From the NCBI GenBank assembly GCA_017428085.1, contig JAFRRP010000076.1:1-42122 (forward strand): a stretch of 42,122 bases of DNA. Direction: 5' to 3'. Below, one piece after another: positions 1-8,768 of this stretch. The number at the start of each line of letters is the position of its first letter. Positions within the stretch are counted from its first letter, which is position 1. Source of the DNA: Clostridia bacterium (lineage in GTDB: Bacteria; Bacillota; Clostridia; Oscillospirales; Acutalibacteraceae). Under the pieces are notes generated by a model. It saw only the letters and a list, made by a program, of their open reading frames with translations, had not been told where the DNA came from and searched no databases. Both the position numbers and the translations under genes were made by a program.

Positions 1-1449
1 CACCCGCTGCTTCTGCCCGCCGGACAGCCGCAGGCCGCGTTCACCCACCTGCGTGTCGTAGCCCTCCGGCATCGCCATGATATCCTCGTGGATGTTGGCA
101 GCGACGGCGGCTGCCCGGATCTCCTCTATGGAGGCATCCGGCACGGCGTAGCCGATGTTTTCCGCCACGGTGCCGTTGAACAGAAAGGTATCCTGCAGCA
201 CCGGGGAGATGCAGCGGCGCAGGCTTTCCAGCGTCACGCCGGAAATATCCTGCCCGTCGATCAGAACGGTCCCGGAGGTCGGTTCGTAAAACCGGGAGAT
301 CAGCTGCGTCAGCGTGGTCTTGCCCACGCCCGTGGGTCCCACCAGCGCCAGCATGCTGCCCGGCGCGCAGCGGAAGGAGACGTCCTTCAGCACCTCGCCG
401 CCGCTCTCATAAGAAAAGCTGACGTTTTCAAAACGGATCTCGCCCCGCACGTTCGCAAGCGCAGCGGCGTCCGGTTGATCCCGGATCTCACATTCCGCGT
501 CCAGCACCGCCAGCACGCGTTCGGCCCCCGCCAGCGACTGCTGCATATTTTCCAGCAGATTGGCAAGGCCCGTGATGGGCCCGTAAAACAGGCTCAGGTA
601 CAGCAGAAAGGCGACGATATCCGCCACGGACAGGCCGTCGCGATAAGCCATCACGCCGCCGAACCCTACCACCAGCACGGTGCCGAGGGCGGAGATGAAC
701 TCCACCGACGGGTGAAAGATCGCGCTGAACTTCAACGCCTTCAGCATGGCGCGGACCTGGTCGAAGTTCTTCTCGTTGACCTGTTCCGTCTCGTAGCTCT
801 CCCGGCCAAAGGACTGTATCTCGTGCACGCCGGACATGTTATCCTGCAGCTTGCCGTTCAGCTCGCCCATCTTCTCCTGCGCCGCCTTGAAAAACGGGCG
901 CACTTTTTTGGAAAAGATCACGCCGGAGGCCATGATCAGCGGGATGGGGGCGCAGGTGATCAGCGCCAGCTTCTGGTTCACGGTGAGTAGCATGGCAAGC
1001 ACGCCGAACACGGTGACGAAATTGGTGATGCTCTCCGGGATCATATGGGCGTAAAGCAGCTCAAAATCCCGGGTATCGTTGACCACCCGGCTCATCAGGT
1101 CGCCGGTCTGCTTGTCGTGAAAATAGCCCAGATGCATCCGTTCCAGCTTGTCGTAGACCTTTGTGCGAAGATCGCCCACCAGATACCAGGCGGCCTTGTG
1201 CGCCAGATAGTTGCTTAAAAACCGGAACAGGACCCGCAGCAGATACAGGCCCACCAGCGCGGCGGTCAGCAGACCGATCCGTTTCAGGCCCGCCTCATCC
1301 ACGCCCCGCTCCACCACGGCCGTCATGGCGGAAAGCGCCTTCGGCGCCGCCAGATTGACGGCGGTGAGCGCGAAGGTGGACAGGATGGCGATCACGTACA
1401 GCGATTTGTAGCGTATCGCCTCGCGGCTCAGCCGCAGCAGCATTTTCAT
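1..1449 (-). CDS. ABC exporter, fused permease and ATPase (partial, C-terminus outside window)
   Basis: This is the first 483 codons of a half-size ABC exporter: an N-terminal six-helix membrane domain (about residues 15-310) followed by an ATP-binding domain. The ATPase shows Walker A GPTGVGKTT (about residue 370), a Q-loop region containing QDTFLFNGTVAENI, and the signature LSGGQKQR, which falls exactly at the window edge, so Walker B and the H-loop lie outside. The start ATG at 1449 follows GGAAAGGGG at good spacing; a second ATG lies two codons on. Such proteins export lipids, peptides or drugs as homo- or heterodimers; the substrate cannot be told from sequence, and a partner subunit may be encoded next to it beyond the window. 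The 133-bp gap upstream shows no convincing promoter. Confidence 0.93.
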   Translation of the reverse strand, partial: MKMLLRLSREAIRYKSLYVIAILSTFALTAVNLAAPKALSAMTAVVERGVDEAGLKRIGLLTAALVGLYLLRVLFRFLSNYLAHKAAWYLVGDLRTKVYDKLERMHLGYFHDKQTGDLMSRVVNDTRDFELLYAHMIPESITNFVTVFGVLAMLLTVNQKLALITCAPIPLIMASGVIFSKKVRPFFKAAQEKMGELNGKLQDNMSGVHEIQSFGRESYETEQVNEKNFDQVRAMLKALKFSAIFHPSVEFISALGTVLVVGFGGVMAYRDGLSVADIVAFLLYLSLFYGPITGLANLLENMQQSLAGAERVLAVLDAECEIRDQPDAAALANVRGEIRFENVSFSYESGGEVLKDVSFRCAPGSMLALVGPTGVGKTTLTQLISRFYEPTSGTVLIDGQDISGVTLESLRRCISPVLQDTFLFNGTVAENIGYAVPDASIEEIRAAAVAANIHEDIMAMPEGYDTQVGERGLRLSGGQKQRV

Positions 1450-1582
1450 GGAATTCCCCTTTCCGTTATGGTTGCCAGGTTTCTCGCCTTTTTCAAAAAG
1501 AACTCCTTGACGGAAAAACCAACGGTCCGGGTTCGGACAAGCGTCTCAACCCACGGGCCGGTACGATCTTCCGGCGGACGCG

Positions 1583-2383
1583 CTATCTTCTGCCGAACAG
1601 ACGGGCGAAGAAATACAGAACGGTATGGAAGGCACTGACCAATCTGCCCCACAGGGAGGTGCCGTGGTCTTTTTCATCCCACCGGCAGAGACCGTCGCCG
1701 GACGGTTCCCCGGGCGTTGCCGGGTCGTCAGGCGCTGCGGGCTCCGAGGGCCCGTTCTGTTCCGCAGGATCGGAGGGAACGTCGCCCAGCGCGACGTACA
1801 GGAAATAATAGTCGTCGTACAGGCCAAGGCAGGCGTCCATGCCCGCGTTGGGGCTGAAGGCCTTTTCCAGCACCCGTTCCCAGGAGCCGTACTGCGTATA
1901 GAGCTCATCCGGCAGCGGCCCTTCCTCGTGCCCGTATCTTTCCAGATTGCGCGCCTTCAGCGCGGCCAACCCTTCCGGGTCGTCCGCATAGGCCTCCAGC
2001 CGGATCTCGTTGCGCCGCGTGCTGACGGCGCGGGCGATCTCCTCCACGGTGCAACCCCGGGCCTCCATCTCCTCCAGCATCTCGTACATGGATTCAATAC
2101 TCTGATGATACGCGATACGGTCCTGCCTGCCCTGCTCCACCAGGGCAGGATCGGACCAATCCGCGTCGGCATATGTTTTCAGACTGCCCGTTTCACTGGG
2201 ACGGAAGCCGTAGACGGCGTTTTCATCCTCCACGATATCCCGCATGGCGACGGGGTTCTCGCGGGGATCGTGCTGATAACGGAAACCGTTGGCTGCCAGC
2301 GCCTGAGTGCAAAGGGAAAACGCCAGCAGAAACGCCAGCAGCACGGCGCAGTATTGCTTCGTCCGGACCAAGGAATGGTTCAT
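1583..2383 (-). CDS. Exported protein of unknown function with amphipathic C-terminal tail
   Basis: The 266-residue product begins with a clear signal peptide (Lys/Arg start, hydrophobic core VLLAFLLAFSLCT, likely cleavage after ALAA around residue 30). The mature part is acidic and helix-rich with no family I recognise. A Pro/Asp/Gly-rich linker (about residues 205-235) precedes a C-terminal segment, LVSAFHTVLYFFARLFGRR, that would form an amphipathic or membrane-inserted helix ending in two arginines. The start is supported by GGAGG nine bases upstream. The tail resembles those of other exported proteins in the window (ends of 18142-19728 and 28640-30349) and the 27-residue peptide at 9259-9342, so surface retention through this helix is a reasonable inference. 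Confidence 0.75.
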   Translation of the reverse strand: MNHSLVRTKQYCAVLLAFLLAFSLCTQALAANGFRYQHDPRENPVAMRDIVEDENAVYGFRPSETGSLKTYADADWSDPALVEQGRQDRIAYHQSIESMYEMLEEMEARGCTVEEIARAVSTRRNEIRLEAYADDPEGLAALKARNLERYGHEEGPLPDELYTQYGSWERVLEKAFSPNAGMDACLGLYDDYYFLYVALGDVPSDPAEQNGPSEPAAPDDPATPGEPSGDGLCRWDEKDHGTSLWGRLVSAFHTVLYFFARLFGRR

Positions 2384-2510
2384 AATTACCGCCTCCGATC
2401 ATATGATTCCGGTATTTTACCGTTTGCCGAATGAGATAAGGAAAAAGAAATGCGCGAGTTAAAAGCACGGTTCCGGGTCGGCTCGCCGGCGCCGGAGGTG
2501 TGCGCGGGGA

Positions 2511-3641
2511 TCAGCAAAGCTCCTTCCACGCGTTCTTCAGCTGCCCGATGATGGGCAGATGCTGCGGGCAGGCCGCTTCGCAGGCGCCGCAGCCCACGCA
2601 TTTGTCCGCGCCGTTGCTGTTCTCTTTGATCCGCTTCAACCCCCAGTCGTTGGCGGGGTCCGTGCAGTACAGGGAGACGTTGTTCCAGACGGAGAAGATC
2701 CCCGGGATGTTCACGTCTTTGGGGCAGGGCATGCAGTATTTGCAGCCGGTGCAGCCGATCTTCGTGCGGTCCAGGTAGGCCTTTCTGACGTCCTCCATCA
2801 GCTTCAGCTCCGCGTCGTCCATGGCGCCCGCCTCCACGGTATCGAAGATCCGCAGGTTTTCCGCGATCTGCTCCGGCTCGTTGCAGCCGGACAGCACCAC
2901 CGCCACCTCCGGGTGGTTGCACAGCCAGCGGAAGGCCCACTCCACGGCGGAGCGCTTTACCGGGAAGGCGTCGTACAGCGCCTGCACGCTATCCGGCGCC
3001 TTGGAAAGCCGGCCCCCCAGCAGACCCTCCATAATGACCACGGGGATGCCCTTCTCCCCCGCCAGCCGTAAACCCTTCAGCCCCGCTTGGTTTTCGATAT
3101 CCATGAAATTGAACTGGATCTGCACCATGTCCCAGTCATAGTCGTTCAGAATGTACTCGAAGTCCTCGTAGGGTCCGTGGAAGGAGAAGCACTTGAAGCG
3201 GATCTTCCCCTCCCGCTTCATATCGGTAAAGAATTCCGGCGCGCCGATGGCCTTGAACTTCTCCCATTCGCCCTTATCCATGCCGTGCATCAGGTAAAAG
3301 TCGATATGGTCGGTCTGCAGCTTCGTCAGCTCTTCTTCCAGCAGCGCTTCCATGCTGGCACGGTCGCTGACGTGCCCCAGCGGCATTTTGGTGGCAATGG
3401 TCACCTTGTCCCGGTAGCCGTCCTGTAAAGCCTTGCCCACCACGATCTCCGAGGTCTTGTTCAGGTAGACGTAGGCGGTGTCCAGATAGGTGACGCCGCC
3501 GTCAATGGCCTGACGGATCAGGGCGATCGCCTTTTCCTCGTCGATCGTGCTGTCGCCGGAGGCCTCTCCGTTGAAGCGCATACAGCCCAGACCGAACGCG
3601 GAGGCCCGCACCCCCAGCTTTCCCATGGTACGGTATTTCAT
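2511..3641 (-). CDS. Aldo/keto reductase with two C-terminal [4Fe-4S] clusters
   Basis: About 376 residues. The N-terminal TIM barrel has aldo/keto reductase hallmarks: GLGCMRF near the start, DTAYVY supplying catalytic Asp and Tyr, a Lys in ATKMPLG and a His in FYLMHGM. The C-terminus carries two ferredoxin-like motifs, CTGCKYCMPCP and CVGCGACEAACP, placing it in the COG1453 type of iron-sulfur aldo/keto reductases common in anaerobic Firmicutes. Its substrate is unknown; the clusters suggest electron exchange with another redox protein. The ATG at 3641 is preferred over upstream in-frame starts because AGGAGG lies just before it and the protein then begins with the usual MKYRTMGKLG. The RBS overlaps the end of the upstream dehydrogenase gene (four-base gap), so the two are co-transcribed and probably translationally coupled. 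Confidence 0.92.
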   Translation of the reverse strand: MKYRTMGKLGVRASAFGLGCMRFNGEASGDSTIDEEKAIALIRQAIDGGVTYLDTAYVYLNKTSEIVVGKALQDGYRDKVTIATKMPLGHVSDRASMEALLEEELTKLQTDHIDFYLMHGMDKGEWEKFKAIGAPEFFTDMKREGKIRFKCFSFHGPYEDFEYILNDYDWDMVQIQFNFMDIENQAGLKGLRLAGEKGIPVVIMEGLLGGRLSKAPDSVQALYDAFPVKRSAVEWAFRWLCNHPEVAVVLSGCNEPEQIAENLRIFDTVEAGAMDDAELKLMEDVRKAYLDRTKIGCTGCKYCMPCPKDVNIPGIFSVWNNVSLYCTDPANDWGLKRIKENSNGADKCVGCGACEAACPQHLPIIGQLKNAWKELC

Positions 3642-3645
3642 TTGC

Positions 3646-4620
3646 TCATTCCTCCTGCTTGTTTTGTGATTCGAACGGATAGACGAGGCCGAGCTGTCTC
3701 CGGCACTCGTCCATGATCCGCATACAGTCCCTTGTGGCGGCGTGGGGGACAAACAGGGATTCCGTTTTTTCCGCCCGGATCTCCTCCGCCGCGCGGGTAA
3801 ATTCGGTCAGATAATCCGTTTTCCCCGCAAAGGTCTCTTTTTTTGCCTTCGTTTTCAGCGCGGCGAGCTTTGCCATGTGGAACACGGGGACGGTGATCCC
3901 GCCCTCCGTGCCGACGATCCTGCAGCTTTCCCGCAGCTTTGTCAGCGAAATATGAAGCGTACAGTCGAAGCCCGCGTAGCCGAGCGTCACGGTTTCCTCA
4001 ATATCGATACCGTCTTTCAGCGTCCCCCTGCAATCGATCCTGTCGGGATAGCCGAACAGGCGATAACAGTAGGTGATGGGATAGACGCCGATATCCAGCA
4101 GCGCGCCGCCGGCGGTCTGCGGCATGAGCAGCCGGGAGGTTTTGCGCATCATCACCCCGGGGAAAGCGTATTCCATGCGCACGCTCCTGATCCAACCGAT
4201 CCGTTTTTCGTCGATCCATTGTTTCACGGTCAGCGCCACGTCGGAAAACCACGTCCACATGGCCTCACAGAAATAGACGCCGTTTTCCCGGGAGGCCGCC
4301 AGCATCCGGTCGACCTCCGCCGTGCTGACGCCCACGGGCTTTTCGCACAGAACAGGCTTTCCGGCCCGCATCGCCCGGACCGCGTAATCAGCGTGGGAGG
4401 TATGGGGCGTGGCGATATACACGCCGTCAAAACCGTCCGCCTCCAGCAGTGCGTCAAAGTCGGCGTAAACGGCCGCTCCGTATTTTTCCGCAAACGCTGC
4501 CGCGGTTTCGGGATTTCTGGAACAGACGGCGGCAATCGTGTGTTCGCCCTTCGTAACGCTTCTCGCCGTATTTCCGGCGATACTGCCGCTGCCCACGTAG
4601 GCCCATCTGAATTTGCTCAT
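3646..4620 (-). CDS. Gfo/Idh/MocA family NAD(P)-dependent oxidoreductase
   Basis: Roughly 324 residues. An N-terminal Rossmann fold starts with WAYVGSGSIAGN and continues to the family motif CEKPVGV, where the Lys of EKP is the usual catalytic residue; the C-terminal half is the alpha/beta substrate domain (GGALLDIGVYPITYCYRLFG is typical). Members oxidise or reduce sugars, inositols and related compounds; the substrate cannot be assigned. Earlier ATGs at 4644, 4635 and 4629 are in frame, but the first overlaps a perfect TATAAT (4643-4648) that could be the -10 box, so the ATG at 4620, preceded by a weak GGTGA, is chosen with moderate confidence. The stop lies four bases before the aldo/keto reductase start, suggesting two steps of one redox route. 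Confidence 0.9.
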   Translation of the reverse strand: MSKFRWAYVGSGSIAGNTARSVTKGEHTIAAVCSRNPETAAAFAEKYGAAVYADFDALLEADGFDGVYIATPHTSHADYAVRAMRAGKPVLCEKPVGVSTAEVDRMLAASRENGVYFCEAMWTWFSDVALTVKQWIDEKRIGWIRSVRMEYAFPGVMMRKTSRLLMPQTAGGALLDIGVYPITYCYRLFGYPDRIDCRGTLKDGIDIEETVTLGYAGFDCTLHISLTKLRESCRIVGTEGGITVPVFHMAKLAALKTKAKKETFAGKTDYLTEFTRAAEEIRAEKTESLFVPHAATRDCMRIMDECRRQLGLVYPFESQNKQEE

Positions 4621-4754
4621 CGTTTTCATCACCATGCGATTCATTATATCAAATTTCCGAAACAGAAATCCATAGAATGATTGTAAAATCTTTTTGAATG
4701 ACGCGAAAAACGTTCGTCCGCACGGGTGTTTATACTTTTTTAATATTTCGTTTC

Positions 4755-4783
4755 TTGAAATAAAACAAATAATATGATATCAT
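4755..4783 (+). promoter_or_regulatory. Putative sigma-A promoter of the EamA/ferritin/OYE/hydrolase operon
   Basis: TTGAAA (4755-4760), a 17-base spacer and TATCAT (4778-4783) lie about 100 bases before the EamA gene in an AT-rich divergent intergenic region. The leader also contains GTTCCC (4813-4818) and GGGAAC (4840-4845) as an inverted repeat. A TATGAT at 4773-4778 is too close to the -35 to be the partner. Confidence 0.5.
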
Positions 4784-4881
4784 TCTCCCGTTCGGAAACA
4801 ACATTAATATTTGTTCCCTGAGTACTGTTCTTAATAACCGGGAACGCGGAATATCTCTCTGAATGGAAAAGGAACAGAAAG

Positions 4882-5790
4882 ATGCTGATGCTTGAACGAC
4901 TCAAATACATCGCTGCCGTTGTTCTTTACGGCACCATCGGTCTGTTTCTTCGGCAGATCGCATTACCCAGCGAAGCCGCGGCGCTTTGCCGCGGTATCAT
5001 CGGCGCGGGATTCATTTTCTTGTTTCTCGTTCTGCGCAAACAAAAACCGGACCGCGACGCGATCCGCCGAGAGCTTCGTTTGCTGCTCCTCTCGGGCATT
5101 TTTCTGGGGCTGAACTGGATATTCCTGTTCGCCGCGTATATCAAAACGACGGTGGCGATCGCCAGTCTTTGTAATTATACGGCGCCTGCTATCGTGATCC
5201 TTATCGCGCCTCTTGTTCTGCGCGAACCGCTGAATCTCAGGAAACTGCCGTGCGCCGCGGTCGCGGTTGTCGGCATCGTACTGGTTACCGGCGTGCCCGG
5301 CGGCGAACTCGGAAACCCGGCTGGCATCGCGCTGGGGTTGGCCGCTGCGCTTTGTTTTGTGGGAATCGTGATCTGCAACCGGAAGATGCGAACCGTTACG
5401 GCATACGACCGGGCCATGGTCCAGCTGATCACAGCCGCGGCAACGATTCTGCCCTATGTGGTCCTGCACAATATCGGGAAGCCCGTTTCCGTCGATCTGC
5501 ATTCTGTGGTGATCGTGCTCGTTCTGGGCGTGGTCCATACCGGCGTCGCCTATTGTTTGTATTTCAGCGGCATGGCGAAACTGCCTGTGCAGACCGTTGC
5601 CGTGCTGGGATATCTGGAGCCGGTGGTCTCCGTGCTTTGCTCCGTTCTGTTCCTGCAAGAAAAGCTCCCGCTGATCGGCTGGATCGGCGCGGTGCTGGTC
5701 ATCGCCGCTGCGGCAGCAGGCGAATTGATCGGGAACGATGATAATCATCCGGCTTGTAACAGTACAATTGATAAGAAATCAGGAGGATAA
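4882..5790 (+). CDS. EamA-family (DMT superfamily) transporter
   Basis: The 302-residue product is almost wholly hydrophobic, with about ten predicted membrane helices in two five-helix halves, the EamA/RhaT arrangement of drug/metabolite transporters. Features such as LNWIFLFAAYIKTTVAIASLCNY in the first half and HTGVAYCLYFSGMAKLPVQTVAVLGYLEPVVSVL in the second (quoted in spirit: a G-V-A-Y turn and an L-E-P-V motif) are typical. Family members export amino acids, metabolites or drugs; no substrate can be assigned. The start ATG follows AAGGAAC. The stop codon TAA sits inside the AGGAGG region serving the next gene, so this is the first gene of a tightly coupled operon. Confidence 0.9.
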   Translation: MLMLERLKYIAAVVLYGTIGLFLRQIALPSEAAALCRGIIGAGFIFLFLVLRKQKPDRDAIRRELRLLLLSGIFLGLNWIFLFAAYIKTTVAIASLCNYTAPAIVILIAPLVLREPLNLRKLPCAAVAVVGIVLVTGVPGGELGNPAGIALGLAAALCFVGIVICNRKMRTVTAYDRAMVQLITAAATILPYVVLHNIGKPVSVDLHSVVIVLVLGVVHTGVAYCLYFSGMAKLPVQTVAVLGYLEPVVSVLCSVLFLQEKLPLIGWIGAVLVIAAAAAGELIGNDDNHPACNSTIDKKSGG

Positions 5791-5792
5791 GG

Positions 5793-6182
5793 ATGGACAA
5801 CATTAACATCGAAGACATGAAGATACTTTTGAGATCACAGCAGGGCGAACTGGACGCGGTGCTGATGTACAACGCGCTTGCCGACCGGGTAAAGGATGAA
5901 AAGGACGCAGAGGTTTTTCGCACGCTCGCTGCCGAAGAGGGACGTCACGCTGCGGTGTTCAAAGCATTGACCGGTCAGACGTTGAAACCGAAAAAGACGC
6001 TGGCGACGGTGGTTCCGGTCCTGTATCAGGCGCTCGGCAAAAAGCGCCTTTATCCGATCATCGCAAAATTCGAATACGGCGCCGTCAATACCTATCAGCC
6101 CATTGCCGAAAAGTATCCCGAAATCGAAGCTGTTAAAAACGACGAACACCGCCATGGCGATATGGTCAAGGGGCTATTGTAA
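5793..6182 (+). CDS. Ferritin-like diiron protein (rubrerythrin-type four-helix domain)
   Basis: A 129-residue stand-alone four-helix-bundle protein. The diiron ligands are visible in the expected order: Glu19 (QQGELDAVLMY), Glu49 and His52 (EEGRH), Glu94 (FEYGAV) and Glu118 with His121 (DEHRH). There is no rubredoxin domain, so it is shorter than classical rubrerythrin. Diiron proteins of this group act in peroxide reduction or iron handling in anaerobes; which applies here is not decided by sequence. The start is two bases after the previous stop, and the RBS AGGAGGA overlaps that stop. Lying with an OYE reductase suggests an oxidative or electrophile stress role, an inference from context only. 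Confidence 0.85.
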   Translation: MDNINIEDMKILLRSQQGELDAVLMYNALADRVKDEKDAEVFRTLAAEEGRHAAVFKALTGQTLKPKKTLATVVPVLYQALGKKRLYPIIAKFEYGAVNTYQPIAEKYPEIEAVKNDEHRHGDMVKGLL

Positions 6183-6201
6183 ATCAAAGGGGGATGTACG
6201 T

Positions 6202-7164
6202 ATGATGCTTGAACAGGAGATCCTGATCGGGAAACTGACCGTTCCCAACCGTCTTGTGATGCCGCCGATGCAGACGAACAAGACGGCGGACGGCCGCGTA
6301 ACGGACGAGCTCGCTGCATATTACAGAGAACGCGCCGTCGGCAGCAGACCGGGAATCATCATCACCGAGCACAGCTGCATCCTGCCCGATGCCCGCGCCG
6401 CGGCAAAACAGCTGATGATCGCTTCCGACGATATGATCCCAGGGCATCGGCGGCTGACCGACGCGATACACGAGGGCGGCTGCCGGGCATTTGTACAACT
6501 CAATCACGCGGGCAGCAACGGGATCGACACGCCGGTTTCCGCCTCAAACGTGAACATCCCGCTGAAAAAGCTGCTGAAGCGGCCGAAAGAACTGACGGCC
6601 GAAGAGATCCTCTCTATTGAAGAAGCGTTCGCAGCGGCAGCGGTCAGGGCGGTGAAGGCAGGTTACGACGGCGTGGAGATCCACTGCGCGCACGGCTATC
6701 TGCTGGATCAGTTCTGGTCCCCGATCACCAATAAACGGAAGGACGAATACGGCGGAAGCCCGGAAAACCGTCTGCGTTTCCTTACCGAAACCGTGAACGC
6801 TGTCCGGCAGGTCGTCGGCGGCGACGTCCCGATCGCCGTTCGGCTCGGAGGCGCGGACTATCTGCCCGGCGGGAACAAGGAGAAGGACGCGGTCAAAGCC
6901 GCCGTCATCCTCGAAAAAGCAGGGGTCGACCTGCTGGATATTTCCGGTGGTATGTGTTTTTATATGCGTCCGGGGCATTCGGAACCAGGATACTTCTCCT
7001 CAATGACCGAAAAGATCAAAGCGGAGACTTCAGTTCCCGTGATCCTGACAGGCGGTATAAAGAAGCCCGGGGACGCCGAACGTCTGCTTGCCCGGGGGAA
7101 AGCGGACCTGATCGGCGTGGGCAGGGCCCTGCTGAAAAACGCACTTTGGAGAGAGACAGTATAA
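6202..7164 (+). CDS. Old yellow enzyme-type NADH:flavin oxidoreductase
   Basis: A 320-residue TIM-barrel FMN enzyme. Recognisable motifs are VMPPMQTNKTADGRV near the N-terminus, QLNHAGSNG, the substrate-binding IHCAHGYLLDQF, SPITNKRKDEYGGS with the following NR, VRLGG, and the phosphate-binding GGI and GVGRALL near the end. Length matches stand-alone YqjM-like enzymes rather than the long iron-sulfur/FAD fusions of the 2,4-dienoyl-CoA reductase group. Such enzymes reduce activated C=C bonds with NAD(P)H. An upstream in-frame ATG at 6103 would overlap the ferritin-like gene by 80 bases; the ATG at 6202 follows AGGGGG and gives the normal family N-terminus. Confidence 0.93.
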   Translation: MMLEQEILIGKLTVPNRLVMPPMQTNKTADGRVTDELAAYYRERAVGSRPGIIITEHSCILPDARAAAKQLMIASDDMIPGHRRLTDAIHEGGCRAFVQLNHAGSNGIDTPVSASNVNIPLKKLLKRPKELTAEEILSIEEAFAAAAVRAVKAGYDGVEIHCAHGYLLDQFWSPITNKRKDEYGGSPENRLRFLTETVNAVRQVVGGDVPIAVRLGGADYLPGGNKEKDAVKAAVILEKAGVDLLDISGGMCFYMRPGHSEPGYFSSMTEKIKAETSVPVILTGGIKKPGDAERLLARGKADLIGVGRALLKNALWRETV

Positions 7165-7209
7165 AAAACTTTTTTATTATTCAAATCAGATGAGAAGGAG
7201 CGAAACAAA

Positions 7210-8097
7210 ATGCTTGACAGAATCATGGCTTTCTACATGACGGTGATCACCGTCCTCGGTTCGTTGCTCGGCATCGGCGCTTACAACACCGATTATGAGG
7301 TGTTCTCCGATATCGCCTATTCCGACGCAAGCGAGAGAAACGTCCTTGACCTCTATATCCCCGCTGCGGCTTATGACCGGGAAGAAAACGGTTTCATACT
7401 GTTCATTCACGGCGGGTCCTGGGCGACGGGCAATAAAGAGGATAAGGCCGCCGACTGCATCGAGGCGGCGGCGAAGGGCTATGTCGCAGCAACCATGAGC
7501 TTTACGCTGCGTTCCGGCGAAACGGCGGACGGCTATGCGATAGACACGGTCCTTGACGAGATCGGTCTTGCCATCGCAAAAGTAAAAGAATTTGCGGCGG
7601 AAAAGGGCGTCAACGTCACAAAGGTCGCTCCCTCCGGGTATTCCTCCGGCGCGCATCTTGCCATGATGTATTCCTATGCGAGAGTGGATGAAAGCCCCGT
7701 TGCAATCGCCTTCACTGCCAACCGGGTGGGGCCTTCGGATTTCAGCGCCGAAGCATGGGGCCCGTCCGGTCCCTCGCTTGCCCGTTCTCTTGCGGGGAAG
7801 GAAGTTGTGGAACGGTTTACCGCCGAGGGCCGAGAGGATGAGATCGTCGCCTACGTTTCTCCCGTTACCTATGTTACCGGAGACAGCGTTCCTTCGCTTT
7901 TTGGATACGGCGCGCTGGACGTCGTCGTTCCCGCAGGCAACCGGGAATCGATCGTCAACGCTTTCAAAAACGCCGGTGCGGAATATGACTTCGTGTTTTA
8001 TCCCGTTTCCGGACACGGACTCAAGCTCAATCATATCACACCTGCGGCAAAGAAATATTCGGCGACGCTCTTTGCATACTGCGAAAAGTATTTTTGA
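7210..8097 (+). CDS. Alpha/beta hydrolase, esterase-like, with N-terminal hydrophobic segment
   Basis: A 295-residue alpha/beta hydrolase. HGGSW forms the oxyanion-hole motif, GYSSGAHLA contains the nucleophile serine, the Asp of YGALDVVVPAGN is the probable acid and the His of PVSGHGL the base, as in carboxylesterase/BD-FAE-like enzymes. Residues 1-23 (MLDRIMAFYMTVITVLGSLL) form a Phe/Leu-rich helix that may anchor it in the membrane; it lacks a typical cleavage site. RBS AAGGAG precedes the ATG. It is the last gene of the 4882-8097 operon; no rho-independent terminator is obvious after it. Substrate unknown. Confidence 0.9.
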   Translation: MLDRIMAFYMTVITVLGSLLGIGAYNTDYEVFSDIAYSDASERNVLDLYIPAAAYDREENGFILFIHGGSWATGNKEDKAADCIEAAAKGYVAATMSFTLRSGETADGYAIDTVLDEIGLAIAKVKEFAAEKGVNVTKVAPSGYSSGAHLAMMYSYARVDESPVAIAFTANRVGPSDFSAEAWGPSGPSLARSLAGKEVVERFTAEGREDEIVAYVSPVTYVTGDSVPSLFGYGALDVVVPAGNRESIVNAFKNAGAEYDFVFYPVSGHGLKLNHITPAAKKYSATLFAYCEKYF

Positions 8098-8690
8098 TAC
8101 GCCGGTTCTATGCCCATCTGTTCGGTACAGCGATGCTGTCTATATATAAAGGAATTATTAGTTAATACGTTTAGTGTTTTACACTTCCTCTTGAATGTGA
8201 ACTCGTCTACAAAAACCATTTGCAATCGGCTTTTTTGATGAATAAAAGAGAGTATAATCTGCTTGCTTTTGCAAAGAATTTCTTCAGAAACATCGAGGCG
8301 TTAATACGAACAATTGTCATAAAAGCACGGCTATTATGTCATATACATAGCAAGTTGAAACCGAACTCTAAAAGAAGCAACCGGCTTTGCACAAGAAAAT
8401 ATGTACTGTGTTATTATGCCTCATATTCCTTTGACCATAAGGGTATGTCGGACAATAATAATTTGTTGCAATCACCGCTGATACTGATCCTTTGTCATAA
8501 TAACCAAATTGCAAAGATTTATATGCAATTCAACGCGAAACTGAACTGATATCACGAACCGCATATCCTGACAACAACTGCAGAAGCTGAACCCTTGAAA
8601 CCTGACAATTGCAAAGGTATTGCAATTTTTATGCAAATGAGACGTCAAAAACTACGCAAAAATCAAGGGAAAAACCGGGGTATGGGAAGT
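8098..8690. other. AT-rich gene-free stretch
   Basis: About 590 bases clearly richer in A+T than the surrounding genes. Open frames here (for example a TTG-started frame 8220-8549) lack a ribosome binding site and have no recognisable protein features, so I call no gene. The composition, together with the tRNA 3' fragment that follows, is compatible with decayed mobile DNA. Confidence 0.5.
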
Positions 8691-8695
8691 GAACA

Positions 8696-8738
8696 AAATG
8701 CCGGAATACCGTTGATACACAAGGTTTTTCCGGCATTT
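8696..8738. repeat. Perfect 11-bp inverted repeat (stem-loop)
   Basis: AAATGCCGGAA (8696-8706) and TTCCGGCATTT (8728-8738) are exact reverse complements separated by 21 bases; ACC/GGT inside the loop can extend pairing. No T-run follows, so it is not a canonical terminator. It lies directly upstream of the tRNA fragment. Confidence 0.6.
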
Positions 8739-8768
8739 GGAGGGACGTTATAACAAAGCCGGGGCGTC

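Noticed and set aside
8220..8549. 109-codon frame in AT-rich DNA
   Set aside because: TTG start without RBS, no domain, basic low-complexity composition; treated as noncoding.
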